Assembly: GCA_041874725.1 (NCBI GenBank)
Contig: CP097466.1
Coordinates: 992,001 to 1,056,000, forward strand
Direction of reading: 5' to 3'
Length of the DNA: 64,000 bases
Origin: Duganella sp. BuS-21
GTDB lineage: Bacteria; Pseudomonadota; Gammaproteobacteria; Burkholderiales; Burkholderiaceae_D
Made by a program: the position numbers and the translations under genes. Positions 26,805 through 37,698 of this stretch are shown piece by piece; position 1 is the stretch's first letter; every line of letters begins with the position of its first letter. Under the pieces are notes generated by a model that had not been told where the DNA came from, did no database searches, and saw nothing but the letters and a program-made list of their open reading frames with translations.

Positions 26805-28454
26805 ATGAGCAAATTGCGCTGCGTAGTTTTGATCGCTGCATTCAAATTCGGCGCTGCCAGCGCTGCCGAACCACCTGTGGTGCAGGTCGATTGTTCCGGC
26901 GCCAGTGCCGCACCGGTGGTGGGCGGCCTTGCGCAATTGAACGCCATGCGCTTTGCGCCGGGCACGCGAATTTTGTTCAGGCGCGGCGTGACCTGCCACG
27001 GCAGTTTTGTGCCGCAGGCCGGCAGTTCCGGCGTGGCGGGCCGCCCGATTGTGGTGGGCAGCTTTGGCGACCATGCGGCGGGCAGGGCGGTGATAGCCGC
27101 CGGCTGCCGCGAGGCGGTGTCCGATCCCGATCAAGCCATCACGCGGGCGGCGCGCACGGCGCACGGCATCAGTCCCTACCGTTCGCTATGCCGCAGCGAT
27201 GGCGATGGCGGTAAAGTGGCACGGGCGGCGATTCATTTGCGTAACCTTCAGCATTGGGAGATCGAAGGGCTGGAGCTGACCAACGACGGTCTCACCGAAG
27301 GTGCGCGTGTTGGCCTGCTGGTCCAGCTGGAGGACTTTGGCGTCGGCAGCCACTATCGCGTGCGCGATGTCTATGTGCACCATGTGCGCGGTTACCTGAA
27401 AGATGCGCCGGGCAGCGAGCATGTCTACAAGGAGACCGGCGGCATCCTGTTCAATATCACGCGTCACGGTGTCAATCAGCGCAAGACGCGCTTTGACGAT
27501 GTGCTGGTGGAGAACAGCGAGATTTTCCACGTGGACGCCATCGGCCTGTCGACGCGCTCTGCGTGGATGTGCCGCGTCGGCGGTGCGCCGTGTGGCGATT
27601 ATGCGCCGTACAAGAACAAGGAAGTGGCGCTGAGCGCGGCGGCGGCCGACGATTACACACCGTCCACCAACATCGTGTTCCGCAACAACCACATCCACGA
27701 CATCGGCGGCGACGGCATAGTGGTGCGCACGGCGAGCAAGCCGCTGGTCGAGGCGAATCTGATGCACGATATCTGGCTGCGCGCCGCCGGCAACAGCGCC
27801 GGCGCCTGGGCCATCAACACCGACGGTGCGCGCTTCCAGTACAACGAAATCCACCATGTGCGCTACCAGCAGCCGTGGGAGCCGGGTGACGGCATGGCCT
27901 TCGACGCCGACCTCGGCACCCGCGACACACAAGTCGTCGCCAACTACAGCCACGACAACGAAGGCGGCTTCATGCTGTTCTGCGGTTGCGGCGACGATGG
28001 CCTCGGCCATCCGGCGCAATCATCCGGCTCGGTGGTGGAGAATAACCTGAGCATCAACGATGGCCGGCGCGTGATTGTGTTTGCCGGCTCGCAAAGCGCC
28101 ATCGTGCGCGGCAACCTGCTGCTGAACACACAGCCGGGACTGGTATCGCCGGCGGCCGAAAACACTGGCATGGGCAGCATGAACGCCGGCGATATCCGCA
28201 ACAATGTGTTTTATCACGGCGGCAACGCCGGCACCTTGTTCCGCGTGATGAACCCGGCGTTGCGCCACGACGATATCCGCTGGAGCGGCAACCGCTTCTT
28301 CGGCTACCAGGCCAGCGCCGAATTCAAGGCCGCGCAGTTTGTCGAAGGCGATGCCGTCAATGTCAGCGCGCCCGCAGCCAGCTTCGATCCCGAAGCCGCC
28401 GCCCGCAACTGGTTTGCAACGACGGGCTACACGGAGCGCAGTTACCGGCGCTGA
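26805..28454 (+). CDS. Secreted right-handed beta-helix protein
   Basis: 549 residues with a Sec signal peptide (MSKLRCVVLIAAFKFGAASA, then AEPP). The body has a series of parallel beta-helix repeats typical of PbH1 proteins: FDDVLVENSEIFHVDAIGLS, NIVFRNNHIHDIGGDGIVVR, PLVEANLMHDIWLR, GARFQYNEIHHVRYQ, TQVVANYSHDNEGGFML, SAIVRGNLLLNT and GDIRNNVFYHGG. Such folds occur in polysaccharide lyases, epimerases and surface adhesins; no catalytic triad is evident by eye. It has six or more cysteines, two being in FCGCGDDG. It stands alone, divergent from the DapA/GntR operon with about 140 bp between. Confidence 0.85.
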   Translation: MSKLRCVVLIAAFKFGAASAAEPPVVQVDCSGASAAPVVGGLAQLNAMRFAPGTRILFRRGVTCHGSFVPQAGSSGVAGRPIVVGSFGDHAAGRAVIAAGCREAVSDPDQAITRAARTAHGISPYRSLCRSDGDGGKVARAAIHLRNLQHWEIEGLELTNDGLTEGARVGLLVQLEDFGVGSHYRVRDVYVHHVRGYLKDAPGSEHVYKETGGILFNITRHGVNQRKTRFDDVLVENSEIFHVDAIGLSTRSAWMCRVGGAPCGDYAPYKNKEVALSAAAADDYTPSTNIVFRNNHIHDIGGDGIVVRTASKPLVEANLMHDIWLRAAGNSAGAWAINTDGARFQYNEIHHVRYQQPWEPGDGMAFDADLGTRDTQVVANYSHDNEGGFMLFCGCGDDGLGHPAQSSGSVVENNLSINDGRRVIVFAGSQSAIVRGNLLLNTQPGLVSPAAENTGMGSMNAGDIRNNVFYHGGNAGTLFRVMNPALRHDDIRWSGNRFFGYQASAEFKAAQFVEGDAVNVSAPAASFDPEAAARNWFATTGYTERSYRR

Positions 28455-28630
28455 TTCCGGTCAGGCAGCCGTGCAGGTCGCCGCCCACCACCGGCGGGAT
28501 GGTCATCGAGGAAAATTCACCGGTACGCAGCTTGTTAAAGGACGTAAATCTGGGCAAAACGGCAACGCCGGGTGGGTTTTTCCCTTGTGGCTTGGCTACA
28601 GTTCGCTTTCCTCACATTTGGAGAAAGCGC

Positions 28631-30739
28631 ATGACGCACATCTCGAACCGGGCGCTTGCCGTCTACGCCACTTCCCTGTCGCTGCTGCTGTTCGGCTGCA
28701 GCGGCAGTTCCGATTCCACCACCTCGACCACGTCCGCCAGCAGCGCCAGCGGCCTTGCCATCAGCCTGCAGCCGGCTTCCGCGTCCATTGGCGCCGGTTC
28801 CAACAGCGTGCTGTCGGTGGTGGCCGACGGCAGCGGCCTGAGCTATCAGTGGTATCTGGGCGGCACCGCCATTGCCGGCGCCACCGCCGCCAACTACACC
28901 GCCACCGAAGCAGGCACCTATTATGCGGTGCTGACCTCCTCGGCCGGCGCCGTTACCAGCGCGAATGCCGTGATCACGGTCATCAGCGCGCCGGTGATCA
29001 CGGCCCAGCCTTCCGGCGCAACCATACTCACCGGCACCAGCCAGACCCTGTCGGTGACGGCGGACGGCCTGGAAATGGGCTATCAGTGGTACAAGGACGG
29101 CAGCGCCATCGACGGTGCTACCCGTCCAAGTTACGCGGCATCGGCGGCGGGCAGCTATACCGTGGCGGTCACCAACACTGCCGGCGCCACTACCAGCTCG
29201 GCGGCCGTGATTGCGGTGTCGTCGTCGGTATCGGCGCCGGCCATCAATGTGCAGCCGGTGGCGCAGGCCGTCAACGCCGGCGCCGGCGCCACTTTGTGGG
29301 TGGCGGTGAATGGCGTCAGTCTCTCGTATCAGTGGTATCGCAATGACGTGGCGCTTGCCGGCGCGACCGAGCGCATCTACAAAATCAACACCGCCAACGC
29401 CAGCAGCGCGGGCACTTACAAGGTGGTGGTCAGCAACACCGCCGGCACGGCCACCAGCTCCAGCGTGGCGCTGACGGTCAATATGGTCAGCGCCGGCGCC
29501 AATACGCCGGCCGTGGTGAACGCGGCCAACGCCTTCCTGGCGACGTTGGCGGCGGATCAGAAGACGGTGGCGACTTCCGCCACGTCGTCGACCACCGTGC
29601 TGTTCGATTATGCGCTGGCGAATGCCAACCAGTGGACCAACCTGCCGGGTTCGCGCCATGGCCTGCGGTTGAATGCCACTAGCTTGAGCGCGGTCCAGCT
29701 GGCGGCGGCCAACACCGTCATCGCCAAGGCGCTCAGCGCCAATGGCATCACGCTGTTGAACGAGCTGCGCGCGGCGGACCAGGTGCTGGCGGGCGGCATG
29801 GCGAGCGGCGGCGGTGCAGGTGGCGGAGCAGGTGGTGGCGTAGGCGGTGGGGGCGCGCCGCCGGCTGACGGCGCGTTGACGCCGCCAACGGACGCTATCT
29901 TCACGCCGCCGACCGATGGCGCCGGTGCCGCGCCGGGCGGCGGTGCGGGGGCTGGCGGCACCGGCTTTGCGCTGGACTACGGCACCGACCTGTATTCGAT
30001 CGCCTTCGTCGGCACGCCTTCTTCCACCTCGCCGTGGATCTTGCAGATCGCCGGCCACCATCTGGCGTATAACATCACCTACAACACCGGCAAGGTCAGC
30101 GCGACGCCGAACTTCGTCGGCGTCGAGCCGCCCAACTGGACGGTGGGCGCCGACGGCACGCTGAGCGTCAAGGCCAACGCCGGCAGCGCCGGCAAGCAGC
30201 ACGCGCCGATGGAAAAGCAGCGCGCCGCCGTCTACAACCTGGCCGAAGCGATCTACGCCGACAGCGCCAGTGCGGCAGCGGCCAAATTGGCCGGCACCTT
30301 TACCGATGTGATCATGGGCGCTTCCGGCAACAGCGATGGCAACTTCAAATCGCTGGTGTATCCGGCCAGCGGCCGTGGCCTGCCATATTCGGCCATGAAC
30401 GCGAAGCAACAGACCTATGTGCGGACGGCGATTGAAGCGTGGGTCAACACGCAAGCCTCCGATGTCGCCGCCACCTTGCTGGGCGCCTATCTGGCGGACG
30501 ATGCGCTGGCCGCCACCTATGTCGGCTATGGCGTGGGGCAGAACGGCGTGAAGGCCGACTTCAGCGCCTATCCGAATGCGCTGGCGTCGCCGCTGGAAGC
30601 ACAGCGCTCCTATATCCGCATCGACGGTCCGCGCGTGTGGATCGAGTTCGTGGTGCAGCAGGGTGTCGTGTACGGCACCGACGTCCACTACCACGCTATC
30701 TGGCGCGACAAGACCAACGACTATGGCGGCAGTTTCTAA
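28631..30739 (+). CDS. Lipoprotein with three Ig-like domains and a DUF3500 domain
   Basis: 702 residues from the ATG at 28631. The signal ends in a lipobox-like LLLFGC, so it is probably lipid-anchored. Three Ig-like repeats of about 80-85 residues follow, each with a YQWY core (GLSYQWYLGG, MGYQWYKDG, SLSYQWYRND). The remaining 400 residues form the DUF3500 domain (QWTNLPGSRHGLRLNATSLS, then HHLAYNITYNTG, then YIRIDGPRVWIEFVVQQG), interrupted by a long Gly/Ala/Pro-rich low-complexity insert at about 395-445. DUF3500 function is unknown. The 3' end overlaps the following HupE/UreJ-like gene by 17 bp. Confidence 0.88.
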   Translation: MTHISNRALAVYATSLSLLLFGCSGSSDSTTSTTSASSASGLAISLQPASASIGAGSNSVLSVVADGSGLSYQWYLGGTAIAGATAANYTATEAGTYYAVLTSSAGAVTSANAVITVISAPVITAQPSGATILTGTSQTLSVTADGLEMGYQWYKDGSAIDGATRPSYAASAAGSYTVAVTNTAGATTSSAAVIAVSSSVSAPAINVQPVAQAVNAGAGATLWVAVNGVSLSYQWYRNDVALAGATERIYKINTANASSAGTYKVVVSNTAGTATSSSVALTVNMVSAGANTPAVVNAANAFLATLAADQKTVATSATSSTTVLFDYALANANQWTNLPGSRHGLRLNATSLSAVQLAAANTVIAKALSANGITLLNELRAADQVLAGGMASGGGAGGGAGGGVGGGGAPPADGALTPPTDAIFTPPTDGAGAAPGGGAGAGGTGFALDYGTDLYSIAFVGTPSSTSPWILQIAGHHLAYNITYNTGKVSATPNFVGVEPPNWTVGADGTLSVKANAGSAGKQHAPMEKQRAAVYNLAEAIYADSASAAAAKLAGTFTDVIMGASGNSDGNFKSLVYPASGRGLPYSAMNAKQQTYVRTAIEAWVNTQASDVAATLLGAYLADDALAATYVGYGVGQNGVKADFSAYPNALASPLEAQRSYIRIDGPRVWIEFVVQQGVVYGTDVHYHAIWRDKTNDYGGSF

Positions 30740-31835
30740 GCGCCTGATCGCGGCCGGCGTCCTGCTGTGGGCAGGCGTGTGGACTGCGGCGTGGGCGCAC
30801 CCCTCGCCGCAGTCGGAAGTCCTGCTGGACAGCGGGCAGGACTTCATCCGCGCCGAGCTGGTGCTGCCGCTGGATGAGCTGAAGCTGGCGCTGCCCGGCG
30901 GCTTGCCGAAGAGCGGTGCGCAGGGCGATGCCGACATGGCCGCCTATCTCGCCGCCCACATCCGCCCGGTGGCGCCGGACGGGCGCGCCTGGATAGTCAA
31001 GGTGGAGCGCCTGCGCTGGATGTGGTCGCAACAACCGGCCGATCTGCTGGCGACCATGACGCTGCGGCCGCCAGCCGGCGCGCCGCTGGACCGCTTCACT
31101 TTTGGCGACGACGCCATCGCCCACCAGGTGCCCAGCCATCTGACCGTGGTGGCCCTGCGCAGCGCGCCGGATGCGCCATCGCGCGTGCTGGGCACGCTGC
31201 ACTACGGCCAGCGCAGCCTGGAGGTGAGCGGCGCCGATCCACGCTGGTGGAGCGGTGTTGGCGACGTGTTCCGACTGGGCATGGACCATATCGCCGAAGG
31301 CGCCGATCATCTGTTGTTTCTGCTGACGCTGTTGCTGCCGGCCGCTTTGCTGGTCAAGGATGGCAAGTGGGCCGGCTACGGCGGCGCGCGCCACCTGCTG
31401 GTCTACCTGCTGAAAGTGGTCACCGCCTTCACGCTGGGCCACTCGGTGACCTTGATGCTGGGCGCGCTGGGCACCATCCAGCTGCCGGAACAGCCGGTGG
31501 AATGTGCGATTGCGCTGTCGATCCTGTTTTCGGCAGTACATGCCTGGCGGCCGATCTTCCCGCGTCGCGAAGTCTGGATCGCTTTCGGCTTCGGCCTGGT
31601 GCACGGGCTGGCGTTCGCCTCGGCCATCCGCGCGCTGCAACTGAATGGCGGGCGGCTGGTGGCCAGCGTGCTGGCGTTCAACCTCGGCATCGAAACGATG
31701 CAGAGCTTGATCATGCTACTGGCCGCGCCCTTGCTGATGCTGCTGGCCCGCCGGCCATCCTACCGGCGCGTGCGGCAAACGGCCGCGCTGCTGTCGGCGG
31801 CAATGGCGGTGATCTGGATGGCGCAGCGCGTGTGA
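30723..31835 (+). CDS. HupE/UreJ-family membrane protein
   Basis: 370 residues. The start MAAVSKRLIAAGVLLWAGVW lies within the DUF3500 gene, overlapping it by 17 bp. A signal peptide ending near TAAWAHP is followed by a soluble region of about 150 residues and six or so membrane segments. Family motifs include FRLGMDHIAEGADHLLFLLT (about 181-200), FTLGHSVTLMLGALG, and WIAFGFGLVHGLAFASAIR near 290. The short HupE/UreJ proteins are nickel/cobalt permeases, and this longer form with a periplasmic N-domain is common but not characterised. Adjacent DUF3500 and HupE/UreJ genes suggest a joint envelope role. Confidence 0.88.
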   Translation: MAAVSKRLIAAGVLLWAGVWTAAWAHPSPQSEVLLDSGQDFIRAELVLPLDELKLALPGGLPKSGAQGDADMAAYLAAHIRPVAPDGRAWIVKVERLRWMWSQQPADLLATMTLRPPAGAPLDRFTFGDDAIAHQVPSHLTVVALRSAPDAPSRVLGTLHYGQRSLEVSGADPRWWSGVGDVFRLGMDHIAEGADHLLFLLTLLLPAALLVKDGKWAGYGGARHLLVYLLKVVTAFTLGHSVTLMLGALGTIQLPEQPVECAIALSILFSAVHAWRPIFPRREVWIAFGFGLVHGLAFASAIRALQLNGGRLVASVLAFNLGIETMQSLIMLLAAPLLMLLARRPSYRRVRQTAALLSAAMAVIWMAQRV

Positions 31836-31905
31836 GTGCGTCACACCACAGACGCGCGGAGTGGGCCGGGGGATGATGGGGCGAGCCACCCAACAAGGAC
31901 GCCCC

Positions 31906-33015
31906 ATGGATTTCCCTACCCGCCATTTGCACCAACCCCTGCCTTACGAGCCGTCGTATGAAGTCCCGGAAGAAGACGAGGCCGAAACGGTCGCCGGCCT
32001 GATCGAGGCCATGCAGCACATCGCCGCCACCGTCGACGACGACACCGGCCACGCCCATCGCGGCGTGCACGCCAAGAGCCACGGCATCCTGCGCGGCCAG
32101 TTGCGCGTGCTCGACAACCTGCCGCCCGACTACGCGCAAGGGCTGTTCAGCCATGCCGGCGCCGCCTGGCCGGTGGTGATGCGGCTCTCGACGACGCCCG
32201 GCGACATGCTGGACGATAAAGTCTCGACCCCGCGCGGCATGGCGATCAAGCTGGTCGGCGTGCCCGGCGAACGCCTGGAGGACGGCGAGGGCGATGTCAC
32301 GCAGGACTTCGTGATGGTCAACGGCCCCACCTTCCAGGCGCCCACGGCCAAGAAATTCCTCGGCAGCGTCAAGCTGCTCGCCGCCACCACCGACAAGGCG
32401 CCTGGCCTGAAGAAGGCGCTATCGGCCGCCTTGCGCGGCGTGGAAAAGGTGGTGGAAGCGGTCGGCGGCGAGAGCGCCACGCTGAAAGGCCTGGGCGGCC
32501 ACGCCGAAACCAATATCCTCGGCGAGACGTTCTTTACCGTGGTGCCGATCCTGTATGGCCGCCACATGGCCAAGCTGTCGCTGGTGCCGGCATCGCCGGC
32601 GCTGCGCGCGCTCAAGGACCGGCCGGTCGACCTGGAACACAAGCCCAACGGCGTGCGCGGCGCCGTGGTCGATTTCATGACCGAGCACAGCGCCGAGTGG
32701 GAGTTGCGCGTGCAGCTGTGCACCGACCTGTCCGCCATGCCGGTCGAAGACCCTACAGTGGAATGGACCAGCGATTGGGTGACGGTGGCGCGCCTGAGCG
32801 CTCCCGCGCAAGCCGGCTGGACGCACGGCCTGTCGGTGCTGGTCGACGATGGCATGCAGTTCAATCCCTGGCACTGCATTGCCGCGCATCGGCCGCTCGG
32901 CGCCATCATGCGGGTGCGGCGCGCGGTGTATGCCGCCTCGGCCCGCTTCCGCGCCGAACGCAATCGCACCCCGGTGGCCGAGCCGCACAATCTCGACCAG
33001 TGGCGCGAACATTGA
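31906..33015 (+). CDS. Catalase-fold heme protein
   Basis: 369 residues from the ATG at 31906, with an AAGGA site 6 bp before. It has a catalase-like core: HAHRGVHAKSHGILRGQL (the active-site histidine in the GVHAKSHG segment at about 50), VVMRLSTTPGDMLDDKVSTP (about 87-106), RGMAIKLVGVPG (about 107) and TQDFVMVNGPTFQ (about 130). It is shorter than typical catalases (about 480 or more) and resembles the catalase-related proteins of about 350 residues known in proteobacteria. These may be peroxidases or act on fatty-acid hydroperoxides; catalytic activity is not certain. It appears to be monocistronic. Confidence 0.85.
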   Translation: MDFPTRHLHQPLPYEPSYEVPEEDEAETVAGLIEAMQHIAATVDDDTGHAHRGVHAKSHGILRGQLRVLDNLPPDYAQGLFSHAGAAWPVVMRLSTTPGDMLDDKVSTPRGMAIKLVGVPGERLEDGEGDVTQDFVMVNGPTFQAPTAKKFLGSVKLLAATTDKAPGLKKALSAALRGVEKVVEAVGGESATLKGLGGHAETNILGETFFTVVPILYGRHMAKLSLVPASPALRALKDRPVDLEHKPNGVRGAVVDFMTEHSAEWELRVQLCTDLSAMPVEDPTVEWTSDWVTVARLSAPAQAGWTHGLSVLVDDGMQFNPWHCIAAHRPLGAIMRVRRAVYAASARFRAERNRTPVAEPHNLDQWREH

Positions 33016-33023
33016 GCCGCTGG

Positions 33024-33785
33024 CTACGGCTCGCCGTAGCGGCTGCGGATCGCGCCCAGCACGCCCTGGTGTTCGAGGCGGGTGATGGCGGCGTTGATGC
33101 GGTCGAGTTCGGCCTGGGTGGTGCTGGTTTTGTTCAGCATCAGGTGTACCGGCGCGCGCAGCGCCACCAGCGGCAGCGCACTGATCGCGATGCCTTGCAC
33201 CTTGGCCTCGTGGCGCAGGGCGCCGCTGTCGCCGAGGATCAGGTCTGCCCGGCCGGCGTCCAGCATGCGCAATCCCTGCTGAAAATTGGTAAAGGTGCTG
33301 AGCTTGCCTTGCGCGGCCAGCCCCGGCTGTGCGCGCGCATAGCCGGCGCCGTACCAGCCCACTTTGGGTGCGAGCAGCGACAGCTGATCCTTGATCAGCA
33401 CGTCGAAGCTGTTCACGTTCTGGTAGCGACGCTGCGCGCTGCTGCGCGAGAAGACGCCGACGATCTCATGCCGGTAGGCGATGCTGAAACGCGCATAGCG
33501 GCGCCGTTCGGCGGTGTGCGAGGCGGACAGCATCAGGTCCAGCTTGCCTTGCTCGAAGATGCGCTGGCGGCGCGCGGTCGGGAGTTCCGGCCGCACATCC
33601 AGCGTGCAGCCCGCTTCCTTGAAAATGGCCTGGGCCAGTTCCCAATCGAGCCCCGCCGGCGCGGCGTTGGGCTGGCTGTACAGGTAGGGCGGCCACTGCT
33701 CCAGCGCCATGCTGAGCTGACATGCCTGGGAATGCGCGGCCACGCCCAACATGGCGATGGCGGATAACATGTGACGCGCATGCAT
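33024..33785 (-). CDS. Periplasmic amino-acid-type substrate-binding protein
   Basis: 253 residues with a signal peptide (MHARHMLSAIAMLGVAAHSQ). The type-2 periplasmic binding fold is indicated by MALEQWPPYLY, GLDWELAQAIFKEAGCTLDV (about 45-64), GKLDLMLSASHTAERRRYAR (about 80-99) and GRADLILGDSGALRHEA (about 175). It resembles SBP_bac_3 family proteins that bind amino acids or serve as sensor input. No ABC permease or ATPase is next to it, so it may function with a distant transporter or as a sensing protein. It is divergent from the histidine kinase at 33935. Confidence 0.85.
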   Translation of the reverse strand: MHARHMLSAIAMLGVAAHSQACQLSMALEQWPPYLYSQPNAAPAGLDWELAQAIFKEAGCTLDVRPELPTARRQRIFEQGKLDLMLSASHTAERRRYARFSIAYRHEIVGVFSRSSAQRRYQNVNSFDVLIKDQLSLLAPKVGWYGAGYARAQPGLAAQGKLSTFTNFQQGLRMLDAGRADLILGDSGALRHEAKVQGIAISALPLVALRAPVHLMLNKTSTTQAELDRINAAITRLEHQGVLGAIRSRYGEP

Positions 33786-33934
33786 GGCGCAACCCTTTCT
33801 TGATCTATGGCGACAATTTGCCAGATGTGCGCGGAATGTCAAGCGTACAGAGATTTCCTGCGGGACAGTCACCTATTGTGCGCCGCCGTACGGTACAGTT
33901 GATAGTATCTGACTTTCAATTTTGGAAAATCGCT

Positions 33935-35923
<1,989 letters not shown>

Positions 35924-35990
35924 AGAATTGTATCTCTCGTAAGTTGACTGCCGGCGCAGTGCCGGCGCGACCTCAACCAAGCTCGCCCCA

Positions 35991-36779
35991 CTAGGCTTTC
36001 TTGTGGATGGCGTGGCGGTAGGCGGTGGGCGTCACGCCCATGCGTTCGCGGAAGGCGGTGGCGAAATTGCCGGCGTTGTTGAAACCGATCAGCAGCGCGA
36101 TGTCCTGCACGTCGATATCGGTCTCCTTCAATAATTCCTCGCCGCGACGGATGCGCTCCTCGCGGATGAAGCCGAACACCGTCGTACCGGTCTGTTCGCG
36201 GAACACCTGCGACAATTTTTCCCGGTAGGTGCCGACGTTGCGGGCGATTTCCGCCAGCCCCGGCAGCGCCGCCAGGTTGTCGGCGATCAGGCGCTTGACG
36301 GCGTTGACCAGCACCGCGTCCGGATCGCTTTCGGCTTCCAGCTGTTGCTCATCGTCGGCCCCGGTGGTCGGCGCCTGTTGCTGGCGCCTGGCCAGGTTCA
36401 GGTGTACCTGGATGCGCGCCGCCAGTTCGCCGGGCGAAAAGGGTTTGGAGACGTAGTCGACGCCACCGATCGACAGGCCGAGGATGCGGTCGTCGTCGGC
36501 GTCGGCGCCGCTGAGAAAGATCACCGGGATGTCCTGGGTGACCGGATTGGCCTTGAGCAGGCGGCAGGCCGTGTAACCGTCCATATTCGGCATGCGCACG
36601 TCGAGCAGGATCAGGTCCGGCCGGTTGGCCACGGCCAACTGGTAGCCCTGCAGTCCGTTGAAGGCGACCGACACCTTGTACGGCTGCTCGCTGAGCAGGT
36701 CGACCAGCATGCGTTGCTCAAACGCGGAGTCATCCACGATGAGAATTTTGGCACGGTTGTGTTCTAGGGTAGTCGGCAT
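35991..36779 (-). CDS. Response regulator with AraC-type DNA-binding domain
   Basis: 262 residues. The receiver domain at about 10-130 has VDDSAFEQRML, the phospho-acceptor Asp in LILLDVRMPNMDGYTA (about 60) and KPFSPGEL. A Gln-rich linker is followed by an AraC/XylS helix-turn-helix at about 160-262 (LPGLAEIARNVGTYREKLSQ, then DVQDIALLIGFNNAGNFATA, then FRERMGVTPTAYRHA). It faces the hybrid kinase, with convergent 3' ends 67 bp apart, and could receive its phosphate, but pairing is unproven. It is divergent from the chaperone-usher locus and is a candidate regulator of it. Confidence 0.92.
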   Translation of the reverse strand: MPTTLEHNRAKILIVDDSAFEQRMLVDLLSEQPYKVSVAFNGLQGYQLAVANRPDLILLDVRMPNMDGYTACRLLKANPVTQDIPVIFLSGADADDDRILGLSIGGVDYVSKPFSPGELAARIQVHLNLARRQQQAPTTGADDEQQLEAESDPDAVLVNAVKRLIADNLAALPGLAEIARNVGTYREKLSQVFREQTGTTVFGFIREERIRRGEELLKETDIDVQDIALLIGFNNAGNFATAFRERMGVTPTAYRHAIHKKA

Positions 36780-36963
36780 GGCGTCCCCGGCGGCTGGTCA
36801 ATAAAATTTTATCACTTCCTGTTGTTGTTTATTACTCCTATCCTGTAAATATTTTTGATAGTTTTCTACGCTTGCAAAATAGTTGTCTCTTCCACCAAAA
36901 GCATGATTTTTTCAGATCACTAATAATGGAATCGAGTTGAGCGAGGGCAACGTTGGAGGCTGG

Positions 36964-37692
36964 ATGACTGGTGCACGCGCACGAATCGCAGGACTGATGA
37001 TCGCACAAGTGCTGGCGTGGCCGGCGCTTGCTGCAAATCTGCAGATTTCGCCGGTGATGATCAACCTGCGCGCCGGACAGGGCGCGGCCGGCATCCAGAT
37101 GCAAAACCTGGGCGAGACGCCGGTGTATGGGCAGGTGCGGGTCTACCAGTGGGAGCAGAAGGACGGCGACGACGTGCTGACGCCGACCCAGGACGTGGTG
37201 GCCAGCCCGCCGATCATCCAGATCGCGCCGAAGACCAGTCAGGTGATACGGCTGGTGCGGCGCAGCGACCAGCTGCCGGTCGGCGAGTTGTGCTACCGCA
37301 TCCTGATCGATGAAATTCCCAAGGAAGAGAACACGCCGGGCAGCGGCGTCGACATCCGTTTGCGCTATTCGGTGCCGATGTTCGTGCTGCCGGCGGACGA
37401 GCGCGCGGCGCCGGCGCTGGCCTGGGCGGTGTACCGCAAGGAAGGTGGTTGGATATTGCGGGTCCGTAATAGCGGCACCCAGCGCGCACAGATCGGCGCG
37501 CTGGAACTGAGCAACGCCGCCGGGCAGCAGTTTGTGATTGCGCCGGGCTTGTTCGGGTATGTGCTGGCGGGAAAGGTGCGCGAATGGCGCTTGCCCACGT
37601 CTGGCGATGCCGATCTGAACGGGACATTGGCGGTGAAAGCCAACATCAATGCCCGGCCGTCGAGCGCCAGTACCGTGTCCAGGGTGGACTAA
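36964..37692 (+). CDS. Pilus assembly chaperone (Csu-type, PapD-like)
   Basis: 242 residues from the ATG at 36964 with GGAGG 4 bp before it. A signal peptide ends near WPALA. The PapD-type N-terminal fold is visible: ISPVMINLRAGQGAAGIQMQ, VRVYQWEQKDGDDVLTPTQD, ASPPIIQIAPKTSQVIRLVR (about 80-99, the subunit-binding strand) and CYRILIDEIPKEE (about 112). These features match chaperones of the archaic sigma-class chaperone-usher pathway. It begins a three-gene operon with usher and tip protein. Confidence 0.9.
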   Translation: MTGARARIAGLMIAQVLAWPALAANLQISPVMINLRAGQGAAGIQMQNLGETPVYGQVRVYQWEQKDGDDVLTPTQDVVASPPIIQIAPKTSQVIRLVRRSDQLPVGELCYRILIDEIPKEENTPGSGVDIRLRYSVPMFVLPADERAAPALAWAVYRKEGGWILRVRNSGTQRAQIGALELSNAAGQQFVIAPGLFGYVLAGKVREWRLPTSGDADLNGTLAVKANINARPSSASTVSRVD

Positions 37693-37698
37693 GCCGGG

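Noticed and set aside
28455..28630. Minus-strand frame (MPRFTSFNKLRTGEFSS...) in the gap before the DUF3500 gene
   Set aside because: It runs antisense into the beta-helix gene, has no ribosome site and no recognised family.
28535..30937. 800-codon minus-strand frame opposite the DUF3500 gene
   Set aside because: Low-complexity Arg/Gly/Ala sequence, antisense to a well-supported lipoprotein gene.
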